Of a stretch of DNA of 64,000 nt, positions 8,767 to 17,145 are shown in pieces. A model generated the notes under the pieces. The model did not search any database. It saw only the letters and a list, made by a program, of their open reading frames with translations, and was not told where the DNA came from. Position 1 is the first letter of the stretch. Each line of letters begins with the position of its first letter. The translations under genes were made by a program, and so were the position numbers. Source of the stretch: Mycobacterium gordonae (GTDB taxonomy: Bacteria; Actinomycetota; Actinomycetes; Mycobacteriales; Mycobacteriaceae); the NCBI RefSeq assembly GCF_017086405.1, contig NZ_CP070973.1:5922739-5986738 (forward strand), written 5' to 3'.

Positions 8767-9392
8767 CCCAGGGTCGCCTTTCGCTCTGTAACCGTCACAC
8801 CGCGGGTCGCGATCGCGGCCACCACCTCCACCAGCAGTTGGCGCTCCACAACCTTGATGCGTTCATGCAGGGTCTCTTCGTTGTCGCCGTCGCGCACCTC
8901 GACGGGCTGCTGCGCCAGTATCGGGCCCGTGTCCACGCCGGCATCCACCAGGTGCACCGTACAGCCGGTGACTTTCACGCCATAAGCCAGCGCGTCGCGG
9001 ACGCCGTGCGCGCCGGGAAAGGCGGGCAGCAGGGCCGGGTGAGTGTTCAGGATGCGACCGTTGAATCGCGAAAGGAATTGCCGGCCAAGAATTCTCATGA
9101 ATCCCGCGGAGACTACCAGGTCGGGGTGGTGGGCGGCAGTGGCCTCGGTGATCGCCGCGTCCCAGTCGTCGCGGGTCGGGTGCTCGCCGACGCGGACGGC
9201 GAAGGCGGGAATGTCGGCGCCGGCGGCGATCTGGGTGGCCCGGCAGTCGCGATCGACCCCCACGGCCACCACCCGCGCCGGATAGTCACCTCGGGCGGCG
9301 TCCAGCATCGCGTTCAGCAGCGAACCGGTGCCGGATGCCAGCACCACCAGCCGCGCCGGTGCACTCGGGGGTACACGGAGCGGTTCCTGCAC
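8763..9392 (-). CDS. purN: Phosphoribosylglycinamide formyltransferase
   Basis: 209 residues from the GTG at 9392. The N-terminus (QEPLRVPPSAPARLVVLASG) is the same as the mycobacterial PurN I recall, which supports this start. It transfers a formyl group from 10-formyl-THF to GAR, step three of purine synthesis. Visible signatures are LASGTGSLLNAM (phosphate loop), the catalytic Asn-His-Asp set in RILNTHPALLPAFPG and the Asp in VDAGVDTGPI, and VVSAGFMRIL. It overlaps purH. Its upstream region is occupied by a tandem repeat array (9401-9559), so the promoter must lie within or beyond that array. It corresponds to H37Rv Rv0956. Confidence 0.95.
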   Translation of the reverse strand: MQEPLRVPPSAPARLVVLASGTGSLLNAMLDAARGDYPARVVAVGVDRDCRATQIAAGADIPAFAVRVGEHPTRDDWDAAITEATAAHHPDLVVSAGFMRILGRQFLSRFNGRILNTHPALLPAFPGAHGVRDALAYGVKVTGCTVHLVDAGVDTGPILAQQPVEVRDGDNEETLHERIKVVERQLLVEVVAAIATRGVTVTERKATLG

Positions 9393-9400
9393 ACGCCAGA

Positions 9401-9559
9401 GCCTAGTCGGGCGACGATGCCGGCCGCTCTGCGGCCGGAGGAGGAGTCCGACAAGTCGAGCCTAGTCGGGCGACGATGCCGGCCGCTCTGCGGCCGGAGG
9501 AGGAGTCCGACAAGTCGAGCCTAGTCGGGCGACGATGCCGGCCGCTCTGCGGCCGGAGG
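9401..9559. repeat. 59-bp tandem repeat, 2.7 copies, with a hairpin in each unit
   Basis: Units start at 9401, 9460 and 9519 (GCCTAGTCGGGCGACGATGC...), and the third stops after 41 bases. The copies look identical. Each contains CCGGCCGC-TCT-GCGGCCGG, a perfect 8-bp stem with a 3-base loop (first copy 9420-9438). The array starts nine bases upstream of the purN start codon. In layout and size it resembles the mycobacterial MIRU/REP-like intergenic repeats (family assignment is inference). Copy number is likely to vary between strains. Confidence 0.9.
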
Positions 9560-9659
9560 CTTCAACGAGACTGCACCCAGGGCTATCCCGCCGCCCTTGG
9601 CGCAGCCCTCAGCTCAGACTCGACGCCACCTTTGCAGACTCAAGGCGGACCGAGACGAA

Positions 9660-10979
9660 CTAGTCTTCCTCCGAAACGCGGGGCGGATCGTCCGCCTGCC
9701 CGTCGGGCGACGCGGGTTCCTCTTCGCCACCTAAGTCGACATCATCGTCGTCGAAAGCCCCCAACAACGGCTCGTCTTGGTCCACCGGCTCCGGCACCGG
9801 CACCCGAGCCGCCGGTTTGACCCGCCGCCGTCGCGGCCGTCGCCGAACGCCTCCGGCCATCACCACGGTGACCCCACCCACCACGGTGAACCAGAACAAC
9901 ACGCCCAGGAACATGGCGCTGTGGTCGACGCCGACGTCGCCGAAGTTACCCAGCTTGCCGCCGCCGCCGTAACCCAGCAGCGTCATCATCATCGCCGCCA
10001 CCAGGGCCGCCACCAGCAACTTGGCAACCGCAGGGATGAGCGGCAGCGCACGCCGGGCACACTGCTGACCCACCGCCACACCGGATGCCGCGCCGATGAT
10101 GAGCAACGCGACCCAGACCGGACCCAGTGGCGGAGTGGGCGCCGCCGCCAGAATCGGCAAGGCCGGCACGTCGCCGCCGAACACGGTGAACGAACTGAAC
10201 GTCGCGAAGCCGATATGGGCGCTGGACCCGACGGCGACTGCAGCGGCACCCACCATGACATTCGGCGCGTACAGCACCGACAGCGCGGTCAGATTGAACT
10301 GGCCCCAGATCGAATCGGTGATGCCGTACAGGTCTTGCATGGTCGACCAGTGCACGACCAGCGACCCCGCCGTCACCACACCGGAGAGTCCGAGCAGGGC
10401 CAGCACCCCGGCCGAAGCGGCGCGTAACGAATCACCGAGCCAGTTGGGCAGTACAGACGCGGCCAGGGCGCGCCGTCCCGCCCGTGACCAGACCCCGATC
10501 GCGGCCCCGACGGCGTGCACCACCAGCACGCTGGTGAACGCGCGCAGCGCACTGGGCGTCTGCAGCTCGGTCAGCACCGACGACGCATCGTGGATGACGG
10601 CCAGTGCGATGGCGGCGATCAACAGCGGACCGCCCAACGCCGACGCGATGACCCACCGGATCACCAGCCACGACGAATACGGCGAGGTCGCGCGCGCCGT
10701 GGTCCGTGCGGTACCCCACACCATCAGCATGACCGGCAACAGCGGCATCACGCCCAGCTCACGACCGCCGATGGAGACGGGTACCTGGTGCACCCCAAGC
10801 CACATGCTGGCGATGGCGCCCAATGCGCCGGTCATGTCGCTGTTGGCGATCAGCAGCTGCAGCAGCGTCACTGCCGCGATGACCACCACCGCCACCACAG
10901 CGGGAGCGAATGCGACCCGGACCAGGTCCCGCGCCTGACGGGCGCCCGTTTCTCCGTTTCTTGCCGACACCCTCGTCAC
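9660..10979 (-). CDS. perM: Polytopic membrane protein PerM (DUF6350)
   Basis: 439 residues, GTG start at 10979. Roughly nine or ten hydrophobic segments are visible (for example FAPAVVAVVVIAAVTLLQLL near residue 30 and LPVMLMVWG near 85). A cytosolic tail rich in Arg and then Asp/Glu follows after about residue 385. It matches the DUF6350 family and the position of H37Rv Rv0955. That protein is reported as PerM, needed for persistence and for growth in acid or low magnesium, and acting on cell division by stabilising FtsB (established knowledge; not visible here). It lies between the DUF5336 gene and purN on the same strand, 40 bases behind the former. Confidence 0.85.
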   Translation of the reverse strand: MTRVSARNGETGARQARDLVRVAFAPAVVAVVVIAAVTLLQLLIANSDMTGALGAIASMWLGVHQVPVSIGGRELGVMPLLPVMLMVWGTARTTARATSPYSSWLVIRWVIASALGGPLLIAAIALAVIHDASSVLTELQTPSALRAFTSVLVVHAVGAAIGVWSRAGRRALAASVLPNWLGDSLRAASAGVLALLGLSGVVTAGSLVVHWSTMQDLYGITDSIWGQFNLTALSVLYAPNVMVGAAAVAVGSSAHIGFATFSSFTVFGGDVPALPILAAAPTPPLGPVWVALLIIGAASGVAVGQQCARRALPLIPAVAKLLVAALVAAMMMTLLGYGGGGKLGNFGDVGVDHSAMFLGVLFWFTVVGGVTVVMAGGVRRRPRRRRVKPAARVPVPEPVDQDEPLLGAFDDDDVDLGGEEEPASPDGQADDPPRVSEED

Positions 10980-11018
10980 TCTTCGCGCACGAGCCTGACT
11001 AGGCGCGCGAGCGCACGG

Positions 11019-11921
11019 TTATACCGGCGCCGAACCAGGCGACGACTGCTGGCCCTGACCATAGGACGACTGCTGGCCACCGCTGGCGGGGTTGCCGTAG
11101 TTAACCGGCGCAGACCCACCTTGTGATCCGGTGCCTGCGCTGACCGGGGGTGGCGGGCTGAAACTCGGGAAGCCGGTGGGCGGGGTGTTGGTCGGGCCCT
11201 GTTGCTGGGGCACCTGCTGCGTGGGCTGCGCCGAGAATCCGCCGGATTGGGGATTGGGGTTCGACGAGTAGCCACCCCCATACTGCGAGCCGTACCCGGA
11301 CGACTGCCCCGGATTCTGCGCGGGCTGCTGTGCACCCGGCTGACCGTAGTACCCGCCCGGCTGGCCCCCGTACTGCCCGTACTGCCCGTACTGCCCGTAA
11401 CCGCCGCCGAACGGGTCGTACTTGGGACGCGGCGTCGGCGCGGTGATCACACCCGAGTCCAGGAGCAGCGCACCGACCGCTGCCACCGCCTGGAACACGA
11501 TGCACACCAGCACGATCCACAGCGCCCAGCCGGTGGAGAACGAGCTGGGCTTGTTGAATGTGGCGGCGATGATGAGCAACACGCCGAGCACCGAGAGCAC
11601 CGCCACGACGGGCACGTAGCTCTTGGCCTTGGGCAGCAGCCCGACACCCGCGAGGAGCGCGGCCAACAGGGCGACGGCAACCGCCAAGCCGGTGTCACCG
11701 GACACCTCAGCGCCGGATCCACCGATCTCGGAGTTGTAGGTGAACATCGGGCCGAAGCTGAAGAAGTATGCCAACAGGCCCAGGGCCGCTACCGCAATGG
11801 CCAGGTAGAGCCCCAGCTTGCTTTCGCCTGGCTCGGCGGGGGCGGCAGGTGCGGCGGCGCCGTACGAGCCGGCCGGTTGTTGCGCGGATGGGTATCCGGG
11901 ACTACCGGGCGGGTAGGTCAT
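11019..11921 (-). CDS. DUF5336 membrane protein, 34-kDa antigen homologue
   Basis: 300 residues, ATG at 11921 preceded by AGGAGGACTC on the coding strand. The N-terminal ~35 residues are Pro/Gly/Ala-rich and cytosolic. Four hydrophobic segments follow (LYLAIAVAALGLLAYFF, AVAVALLAALLAGVGLL, VPVVAVLSVLGVLLII and ALWIVLVCIVFQAVAAV). The long C-terminal tail is low-complexity, with repeated YGQYGQYGQYGG and Gln/Pro/Ser-rich stretches. This is the layout of the mycobacterial 34-kDa antigen family (DUF5336), H37Rv Rv0954. It is probably the first gene of the run toward perM and purN. The function is unknown; cell-division or pole links have been discussed for the family, but nothing in the sequence shows this. 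Confidence 0.85.
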   Translation of the reverse strand: MTYPPGSPGYPSAQQPAGSYGAAAPAAPAEPGESKLGLYLAIAVAALGLLAYFFSFGPMFTYNSEIGGSGAEVSGDTGLAVAVALLAALLAGVGLLPKAKSYVPVVAVLSVLGVLLIIAATFNKPSSFSTGWALWIVLVCIVFQAVAAVGALLLDSGVITAPTPRPKYDPFGGGYGQYGQYGQYGGQPGGYYGQPGAQQPAQNPGQSSGYGSQYGGGYSSNPNPQSGGFSAQPTQQVPQQQGPTNTPPTGFPSFSPPPPVSAGTGSQGGSAPVNYGNPASGGQQSSYGQGQQSSPGSAPV

Positions 11922-12081
11922 GAGTCCTCCTGTTGCTTTCCGCTGCCTTCGAACGCCGGGGCGGCGCCACCACGCTGCGTTGCTTCCTACGACGCCATTC
12001 GATCAACCACGCTAGCGCACGTTCCTCAACCAATGCCGCCAGCCGCCGGGGCCGGACCCAGGGGCCGCCCGCGGACAAAAG

Positions 12082-12095
12082 TAGAACACGTTCTA
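12082..12095. promoter_or_regulatory. KstR-type operator
   Basis: TAGAACACGTTCTA is an inverted repeat (TAGAAC / GTTCTA) that fits the KstR consensus TnnAACnnGTTnnA at every fixed position. It ends nine bases before the ATG of the oxidoreductase gene, so it would overlap the promoter of a short-leader or leaderless transcript. KstR is the TetR-family repressor of sterol catabolism in mycobacteria. Confidence 0.65.
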
Positions 12096-12104
12096 AATTG
12101 GGGC

Positions 12105-12953
12105 ATGGACTACGGCCTCGTTCTGTTCACCAGCGACCGCGGCATCTCCCCGGCGGCAGCCGCGCAACTCGCCGACACGCATGGTTTTCAAACCTTCTAC
12201 GTGCCCGAACACACCCACATCCCGATCAAACGCGAGGCGGCTCATCCCACCACCGGTGACGAGTCACTGCCCGACGACCGCTACATGCGCACTCTGGACC
12301 CCTGGGTGAGCCTGGGCGCGGCGTGCGCGGTGACGTCTCGGGTCCGGCTGTCGACGGCGGTGGCCTTGCCCGTCGAGCACGACCCGATCACCTTGGCGAA
12401 AAGTATCGCCACGCTGGATCATCTGTCCGGCGGGCGCGTCAGTCTCGGTGTCGGATTCGGCTGGAACACCGACGAGTTGGCCGACCACAACGTGCCACCC
12501 GGCCGGCGACGGACCATGCTGCGCGAGTACCTGGAGGCGATGCGCGCGCTGTGGACCCAGGAAGAGGCGGAGTACGACGGCGAGTTCGTGAAATTCGGTC
12601 CGAGCTGGGCGTGGCCCAAGCCGGCTCAGGCGCACATTCCTGTGCTGGTGGGCGCCGCGGGCAACGAAAAGAACTTCAAGTGGATCGCGCGCAGCGCCGA
12701 CGGCTGGATCACCACGCCGCGCGACTTCGACATCGATGAGCCGGTCAAGTTGCTGCAGGACACGTGGGCGGCAGCGGGCCGCGACGGTGCCCCGCAGATC
12801 GTGGCGCTCGACTTCAAGCCGGATGCGGAGAAGTTGGCCCGCTGGGCGGACCTCGGCGTGACCGAGGTGCTGTTCGGCCTGCCGGACGCCGACGAGGACA
12901 AGGTGGCCTCATACGTGGAGCGACTGGCCGGCAAGCTGGCGTCCTTCGCCTAA
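12105..12953 (+). CDS. LLM-class F420-dependent oxidoreductase
   Basis: 282 residues from the ATG at 12105, the same length as H37Rv Rv0953c as I recall it. Luciferase-like TIM-barrel features: MDYGLVLFTSDRGI at the start, FYVPEHTHIP, AVALPVEHDPITLAKSIATL, the hallmark LSGGRVSLGVGFGWN, and PVLVGAAGNEKNFKW. Such enzymes use coenzyme F420 for hydride transfer; the substrate cannot be read from the sequence. A KstR-type operator lies just upstream, so a role in sterol or side-chain degradation is a reasonable inference. The 3' end overlaps the convergent thiolase-like gene by four bases, and no terminator is seen between them. Confidence 0.85.
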   Translation: MDYGLVLFTSDRGISPAAAAQLADTHGFQTFYVPEHTHIPIKREAAHPTTGDESLPDDRYMRTLDPWVSLGAACAVTSRVRLSTAVALPVEHDPITLAKSIATLDHLSGGRVSLGVGFGWNTDELADHNVPPGRRRTMLREYLEAMRALWTQEEAEYDGEFVKFGPSWAWPKPAQAHIPVLVGAAGNEKNFKWIARSADGWITTPRDFDIDEPVKLLQDTWAAAGRDGAPQIVALDFKPDAEKLARWADLGVTEVLFGLPDADEDKVASYVERLAGKLASFA

Positions 12954-14476
12954 CCTGCGGTGCAGCGGTTGCCGTAATCGAACGAGCGCACCAGCACCGG
13001 CTGCCCGAGCGGGTCACCGTCGGTCAACAGGGCCACCAGTGCGTCGTCCTCGGTGGTGGCCAGGAAACGGCTGTCGTCGGCGGCGAGCCGACCGATGACG
13101 ATGCCCGTCGGTCGGCCGTTATCGCGACGCACCGTGTAGGTCTCGATGGTGGCGGGACCGTCGGGGTTCTCCGTGACCGACACGGTCGGTCCGCTGTTGA
13201 TCTGCGCCTGCAGTTCCGCGCTGCGATCCGGCCGCCACTGGGCCGGGGTGGTCGAGTAGACGCCGACCGAGTACTTGCTCTGGATGCCGCCGTTGGCCCC
13301 GACAAGACCGAATTGCCCTGGGACGCTTCGCATTCGATTCACGGTTTCAGCAACACCGTGCATCGAGTAGTTGTTGCCGGCACCGCCGAAGAACGGCAAC
13401 CCGCCGGTCAGCGTCAACCCGCGCGGATCGTCGGGGGCGATACCCAGCCCGTCGCAGATGTTGAAAACCGGCACCGGAAAGCAGCTATACAGATCGAAGG
13501 TGGCGATATCGTCGACGCCGATGCCGGCCACGTCGAGTGCTTCGCGGGCCGCCATGACCGCCGACGGCGCATGCCCCAGATCCGGACGCGCCAAGAAGCT
13601 CTGCTCTTCCAGGTCGGCATGTCCGTGCAGGAACACCCATTTTTCCTCGGGAACACCGAGCCGACGCGCGGCCTCCACCGACATCAGCAGCGCCGCCGCA
13701 CCCTGGTTCACCTGGTCGCGGGCCACCAGCAACCGCGGATAGGGCTCGGCGATCATCCGGTTGCTCTCGGTGACGGTGAGCAATTCCTCGACCGTCCGCT
13801 CCACTGGCGCGGCGGAGTAGGGGTTGCCGGCCGCGACCTTGCTGAACGGCGCGAACAGTTCGGCCATCCGCCGCAGGTAGCTGGCCGGCCCGAGGCCGGT
13901 GGTCGCGCGCCGCGCGTTCTCCATCAGCGCGTATTGCGTCGGCGCATCCACCAGTCCGTGAATCACCGTGTAGTGCGACATGTACTTCTCGATGCCGGGT
14001 CCGCGGTCTTCCAGGTCACCGTCGACGGTCTCGCTGAAGTCCGGCTTGTCCTCGCGCCCCGCGAAATACCGCAGCGTGGACGTGGCATCCGAGCCGAATA
14101 CCAGGGCGACCTCCGAGCGACCCGCCGCGATCTCGCTCGCCAGTTCGGTGACCAGGTGCTGGGGGCCCTGCCCGCCCACGATCTCCAGAATCACACGACG
14201 CGGCTCGGCACCGATCCGCTTGGCGACCGAGCGTGGGTAATTGTTGGACCGCCCCAGCGGCGCGTTGGCCACCGGTCCGGAGATCTCGAACTGTCGCAGC
14301 GCCGCAATGGTGTCGACCTCGGCGGCAGCGGCGGTGACGCCGCAATCGTCGAGCGCGGCCTGGGCTGCGGCCGCGGCCAGTTCTACAGGCGACATCGCCC
14401 GATAACCGGGGTCGTCGATGCGCTCGGCGGCCTGCCCGACGCCGACGAGCACGGGCGTCCGCGGATCAAGATTCAT
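12950..14476 (-). CDS. Thiolase-like acetyl-CoA acetyltransferase family protein
   Basis: 508 residues, ATG at 14476. Thiolase-superfamily traits: TPVLVGVGQAAERIDDPGY at the N-terminus, MSPVELAAAAAQAALDDCG, and VALVFGSDATSTLRY. The C-terminal half carries DLYSCFPVPVF, GLTLTGGLPFFGGAGNNYS and a final beta-rich domain. The nucleophile loop normally holding a reactive Cys (C-x-S) is not obvious: at that place the sequence reads VGGQGPQHLV. The protein may therefore be a non-canonical thiolase or lipid carrier-like protein, as described for the Rv1867 type. Convergent with and touching the KstR-linked oxidoreductase. I do not recall a gene here in H37Rv between Rv0953c and sucD. Confidence 0.75.
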   Translation of the reverse strand: MNLDPRTPVLVGVGQAAERIDDPGYRAMSPVELAAAAAQAALDDCGVTAAAAEVDTIAALRQFEISGPVANAPLGRSNNYPRSVAKRIGAEPRRVILEIVGGQGPQHLVTELASEIAAGRSEVALVFGSDATSTLRYFAGREDKPDFSETVDGDLEDRGPGIEKYMSHYTVIHGLVDAPTQYALMENARRATTGLGPASYLRRMAELFAPFSKVAAGNPYSAAPVERTVEELLTVTESNRMIAEPYPRLLVARDQVNQGAAALLMSVEAARRLGVPEEKWVFLHGHADLEEQSFLARPDLGHAPSAVMAAREALDVAGIGVDDIATFDLYSCFPVPVFNICDGLGIAPDDPRGLTLTGGLPFFGGAGNNYSMHGVAETVNRMRSVPGQFGLVGANGGIQSKYSVGVYSTTPAQWRPDRSAELQAQINSGPTVSVTENPDGPATIETYTVRRDNGRPTGIVIGRLAADDSRFLATTEDDALVALLTDGDPLGQPVLVRSFDYGNRCTAG

Positions 14477-14490
14477 AGCCTTACTATCTA

Positions 14491-14525
14491 CCGGACCTGC
14501 CGCGAGACAGCCGCGGCGGGTCCGG
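14491..14525. other. Strong inverted repeat upstream of the thiolase-like gene
   Basis: CCGGACCTGCCGCG (14491-14504) and CGCGGCGGGTCCGG (14512-14525) pair at 13 of 14 positions across a 7-base loop. It lies 14 bases upstream of the thiolase-like start codon, in the divergent gap with the PE_PGRS remnant. It could be an operator or a transcript hairpin. There is no T-run, so it is not called a terminator. Confidence 0.5.
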
Positions 14526-14606
14526 GGAAACCGGGCTCACCTGCAGCAATATCGGGATACGCCAAGCACCTCTCGAACACCCCATCGCCCGTGGGTAGGT
14601 GAGCAG

Positions 14607-15808
14607 ATGTCCTTCGTCACCACGGCGCCCGACTTCCTCACGGCCGCCGCCGCCGATCTGGCCAACATCGGCTCGACGCTCAGCCAGGCCAACGCGATGG
14701 CCCGATGAAGTGTCCGCGGCGATCGCCGCCCTGTTCGGCGCCCACGCCCGGACCTATCAGTTGCTCAGCACCCACGCGGCCGCGTTCCACAGCCAATTCG
14801 TAGAGCTGATGGGCGCAGGCGCGGCGCAGTACACCACCGCGGAGGCGGCGGCCGCCTCGCCGCTGCAGCTTATCGAGCAGCAGATTCTCGGCGTGATCAA
14901 TACACCTACCCAGTTGCTGCTCGGCCGCCCGCTGATCGGCAACGGGGCCAACGCCGCACCGGGATCCGGAGCCAATGGCGGCGACGGCGGGCTGCTGTGG
15001 GGCGACGGCGGTGCCGGCGGGAGCGGTTCGGCGTTGCGCAACGGTGGTAACGGCGGCGCCGCGGGATTGTTCGGCACTGGCGGGCCCGGCGGCAGCGCCG
15101 GAGACGGCGGCGTCGGTGGGAAAGGCGGCGCGGGCGGGCTATTCATCGGTTTCGGCGGGGGCCGGTGGTACCGGCGGTGGGGCCGTCGCCGCCGGCGCTC
15201 CCGCCGGTCAGGGCGGTGCGGGTGGCGCGGCGGGATTGTTCGGCATCGGTGGCGGCGGCGGCGCAGGCGGAACGGACCAAGTTCTGATCGGCGTCCTGTT
15301 CGGCGCCGGCGGCGCCGGAGGCGTGGGCGGAACCGGCGGGACCGGTTCTGGTGTCGCCGGTGCGGGCGGCGCGGGCGGCAACGCCGGTCTCACGGGGTTC
15401 GGGGGCACCGGCGGGACAGGTGGCTTCGGCCCGCAGGGCAACGCCGGGTTCGGCGGCGCCGGGGGCACCGGGGGCGTACTGCTCGGCATTGGGGGCCACG
15501 GTGGCGACGGCGGGGCGACGCCACTCTTCGGTCCGGGCGGCGTCGGCGGGAACGGCGGCTTCGGCGCAGACCTGGGCGGAGTCGGCGGTAACGGCGGCGA
15601 CGGCGGAATTCTCGCCGGAGACGGCGGCGCCGGTGGTACTGGTGGCCAGAAGTTCTTCGCCGTCGGTAGCGCCGGAGCAGGAGGCAACGGTGGCTCCGCC
15701 AAGGTGATCGGCAACGGGGGCAACGGCGGCAACCCCGGTGGCCCGGGCGGTGTGGTCGGGCAGGGCGGCACCGCCGGGTTGCTCCTCGGCGCCGACGGGC
15801 TGCCCTGA
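14607..15808 (+). pseudogene. PE_PGRS gene, degenerate (internal deletion plus frameshift)
   Basis: The ATG at 14607 follows GGTAGGTGAG and opens a normal PE domain (SFVTTAPDFLTAAAADLANIG). After SQANAMA the reading hits a stop at 14706-14708. The expected ~12-codon linker (APT..A..AAGA) is missing, and the PE domain resumes in another frame at DEVSAAIAALFGAHARTYQ, so this is an out-of-frame deletion. The PGRS region (GGxGGx repeats) then changes frame a second time at the G5 run 15157-15161 and ends at the TGA 15806-15808. Two independent lesions, one of them a deletion, make this a real pseudogene. PE_PGRS proteins are ESX-5-exported cell-surface proteins. Confidence 0.85.
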
Positions 15809-15815
15809 CTCAGCC

Positions 15816-15872
15816 GAGCAGACGCAACAGCCCCTCATTTCGGCACGAAACGAGGGGCTGTTGCGGCTGCTC
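15816..15872. terminator. Bidirectional terminator between PE_PGRS remnant and sucD
   Basis: GAGCAGACGCAACAGCCCCTC (15816-15836, split here as a 21-base arm) pairs with 15852-15872 at 20 of 21 positions, with a 15-base loop. It lies between convergent genes, eight bases after the PE_PGRS stop and five bases from the sucD stop. The stem shares the core GAGCAGACGCAA with the terminator at 29364-29421. Confidence 0.85.
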
Positions 15873-15877
15873 GCGCG

Positions 15878-16780
15878 CTACAAGGTCTTCAGGATCTCCC
15901 GCGCCAGGGCAGCGGTCTCCGACGGCGTCTTGCCGACCTTCACGCCGGCGGCTTCCAATGCGTCCTTCTTCGCGGCCGCGGTGCCCGATGAACCGGACAC
16001 GATGGCGCCCGCGTGGCCCATGGTCTTACCCTCCGGCGCGGTGAATCCCGCGACATAGCCGACCACCGGCTTGGTGACGTTGGCCTTGATGAAATCGGCC
16101 GCGCGCTCCTCGGCGTCACCGCCGATCTCACCGATCATCACGATGAGCTTGGTGTCGGGGTCCTTCTCGAACGCCTCGATGGCGTCGATGTGGGTCGTGC
16201 CGATGATCGGGTCGCCGCCGATGCCGATCGAGGTGGTAAACCCGAAATCGCGCAGCTCGTACATCATCTGGTAGGTCAGCGTGCCCGACTTGGACACCAG
16301 CCCGACCGGACCGGGACCGCTAATGTTGGCCGGGGTGATGCCGACCAGCGACTGTCCCGGGCTGATGATGCCCGGGCAGTTCGGCCCGATAATCCGGGTC
16401 TTCTGGCCTTTCTCGACGTTATAGGCCCAGGCATATGCGCTGTCCTGCACCGGAATCCCCTCGGTGATGACCACCAGCAACGGGATCTCCGAGTCGATGG
16501 CCTCGATCATCGCGTCCTTGGCGAACACCGGCGGCACGAAGATGATCGACACATCGGCGCCGGTCTTCTCGATCGCCTCCACGACGCTGCCGAAAACCGG
16601 CAACTCGATCGGGTTGCCCTCGGCGTCCTTGTGCGCGACCGTGGTACCCGCCTTACGGGCATTCACCCCGCCCACGATCTGGGTGCCGGCCGCCAGCATC
16701 CGCGCGGTGTGCTTGGTGGCCTCTGCGCCGGTGATGCCCTGGACGACGACCTTGTTCTCAGAAGTCAGGAAGATAGCCAT
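15878..16780 (-). CDS. sucD: Succinate-CoA ligase, ADP/GDP-forming, alpha subunit
   Basis: 300 residues, full length. It forms the succinyl-CoA synthetase complex with SucC (TCA cycle, substrate-level phosphorylation). Visible features are the Rossmann CoA-binding region (VVVQGITGAEATKHT, GTQIVGGVNARKAGT), the signature GPNCPGIISPGQ, and the phosphorylated-His site MGHAGAIVSGSSGTAAAK. In the usual operon sucC is followed directly by sucD. Here 1.6 kb of IS110 DNA lies between them in the opposite orientation. The ribosome site next to sucD (AGGACC on the coding strand) survives the insertion, but co-transcription with sucC is now doubtful. It corresponds to H37Rv Rv0952. Confidence 0.97.
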   Translation of the reverse strand: MAIFLTSENKVVVQGITGAEATKHTARMLAAGTQIVGGVNARKAGTTVAHKDAEGNPIELPVFGSVVEAIEKTGADVSIIFVPPVFAKDAMIEAIDSEIPLLVVITEGIPVQDSAYAWAYNVEKGQKTRIIGPNCPGIISPGQSLVGITPANISGPGPVGLVSKSGTLTYQMMYELRDFGFTTSIGIGGDPIIGTTHIDAIEAFEKDPDTKLIVMIGEIGGDAEERAADFIKANVTKPVVGYVAGFTAPEGKTMGHAGAIVSGSSGTAAAKKDALEAAGVKVGKTPSETAALAREILKTL

Positions 16781-16796
16781 TGCTCTCAGGGGTCCT

Positions 16797-17118
16797 AATC
16801 GTTTGTAGGGATGGGTTGATCGGTCGAAATGACCGGGACTATTTCTGATCGGTCTGCTGCCAGGTGACGCCTGAGTTGTCCCGTCGTTCGACGACTTCTG
16901 AAAGAACGGCGCGCCTGGCGGCAGACCTCCCGGTGAGGTGGTGGGATTCCGTTGCCCGAGCCTGCCGCAGGGTTGACTTCCCGATGGTTGTTCCCGAGCC
17001 TTGAGCTCTTCGACAGAACGAAGTCCTGCGGTGCGCTGGAGTCACGGACGGCTAGTGAGATGACGGACCTTTGAGTCCCACGATTAGGGCGCCGCGTGAG
17101 TCCACCGGTAACAGCACG
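16797..17118 (+). ncRNA. Putative bridge RNA region of the IS110 element
   Basis: Non-coding stretch between the left end and the transposase gene, the place where IS110-group elements encode their bridge RNA. ACGATTAG (17080-17087) is the exact reverse complement of core plus left end (CTAATCGT, 16795-16802). GACCTTT (17066-17072) is identical to the element's right end just before the core (18377-18383). The two lie seven bases apart, in the order left-donor guide then right-donor guide, as in a donor-binding loop. ACGAAG (17018-17023) is the reverse complement of core plus right target flank (CTTCGT) and could be the right target guide, but no matching left target guide was found. RNA ends are not determined. 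Confidence 0.6.
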
Positions 17119-17145
17119 ATGATCAACCGAAGGAGTCAAGGAACA

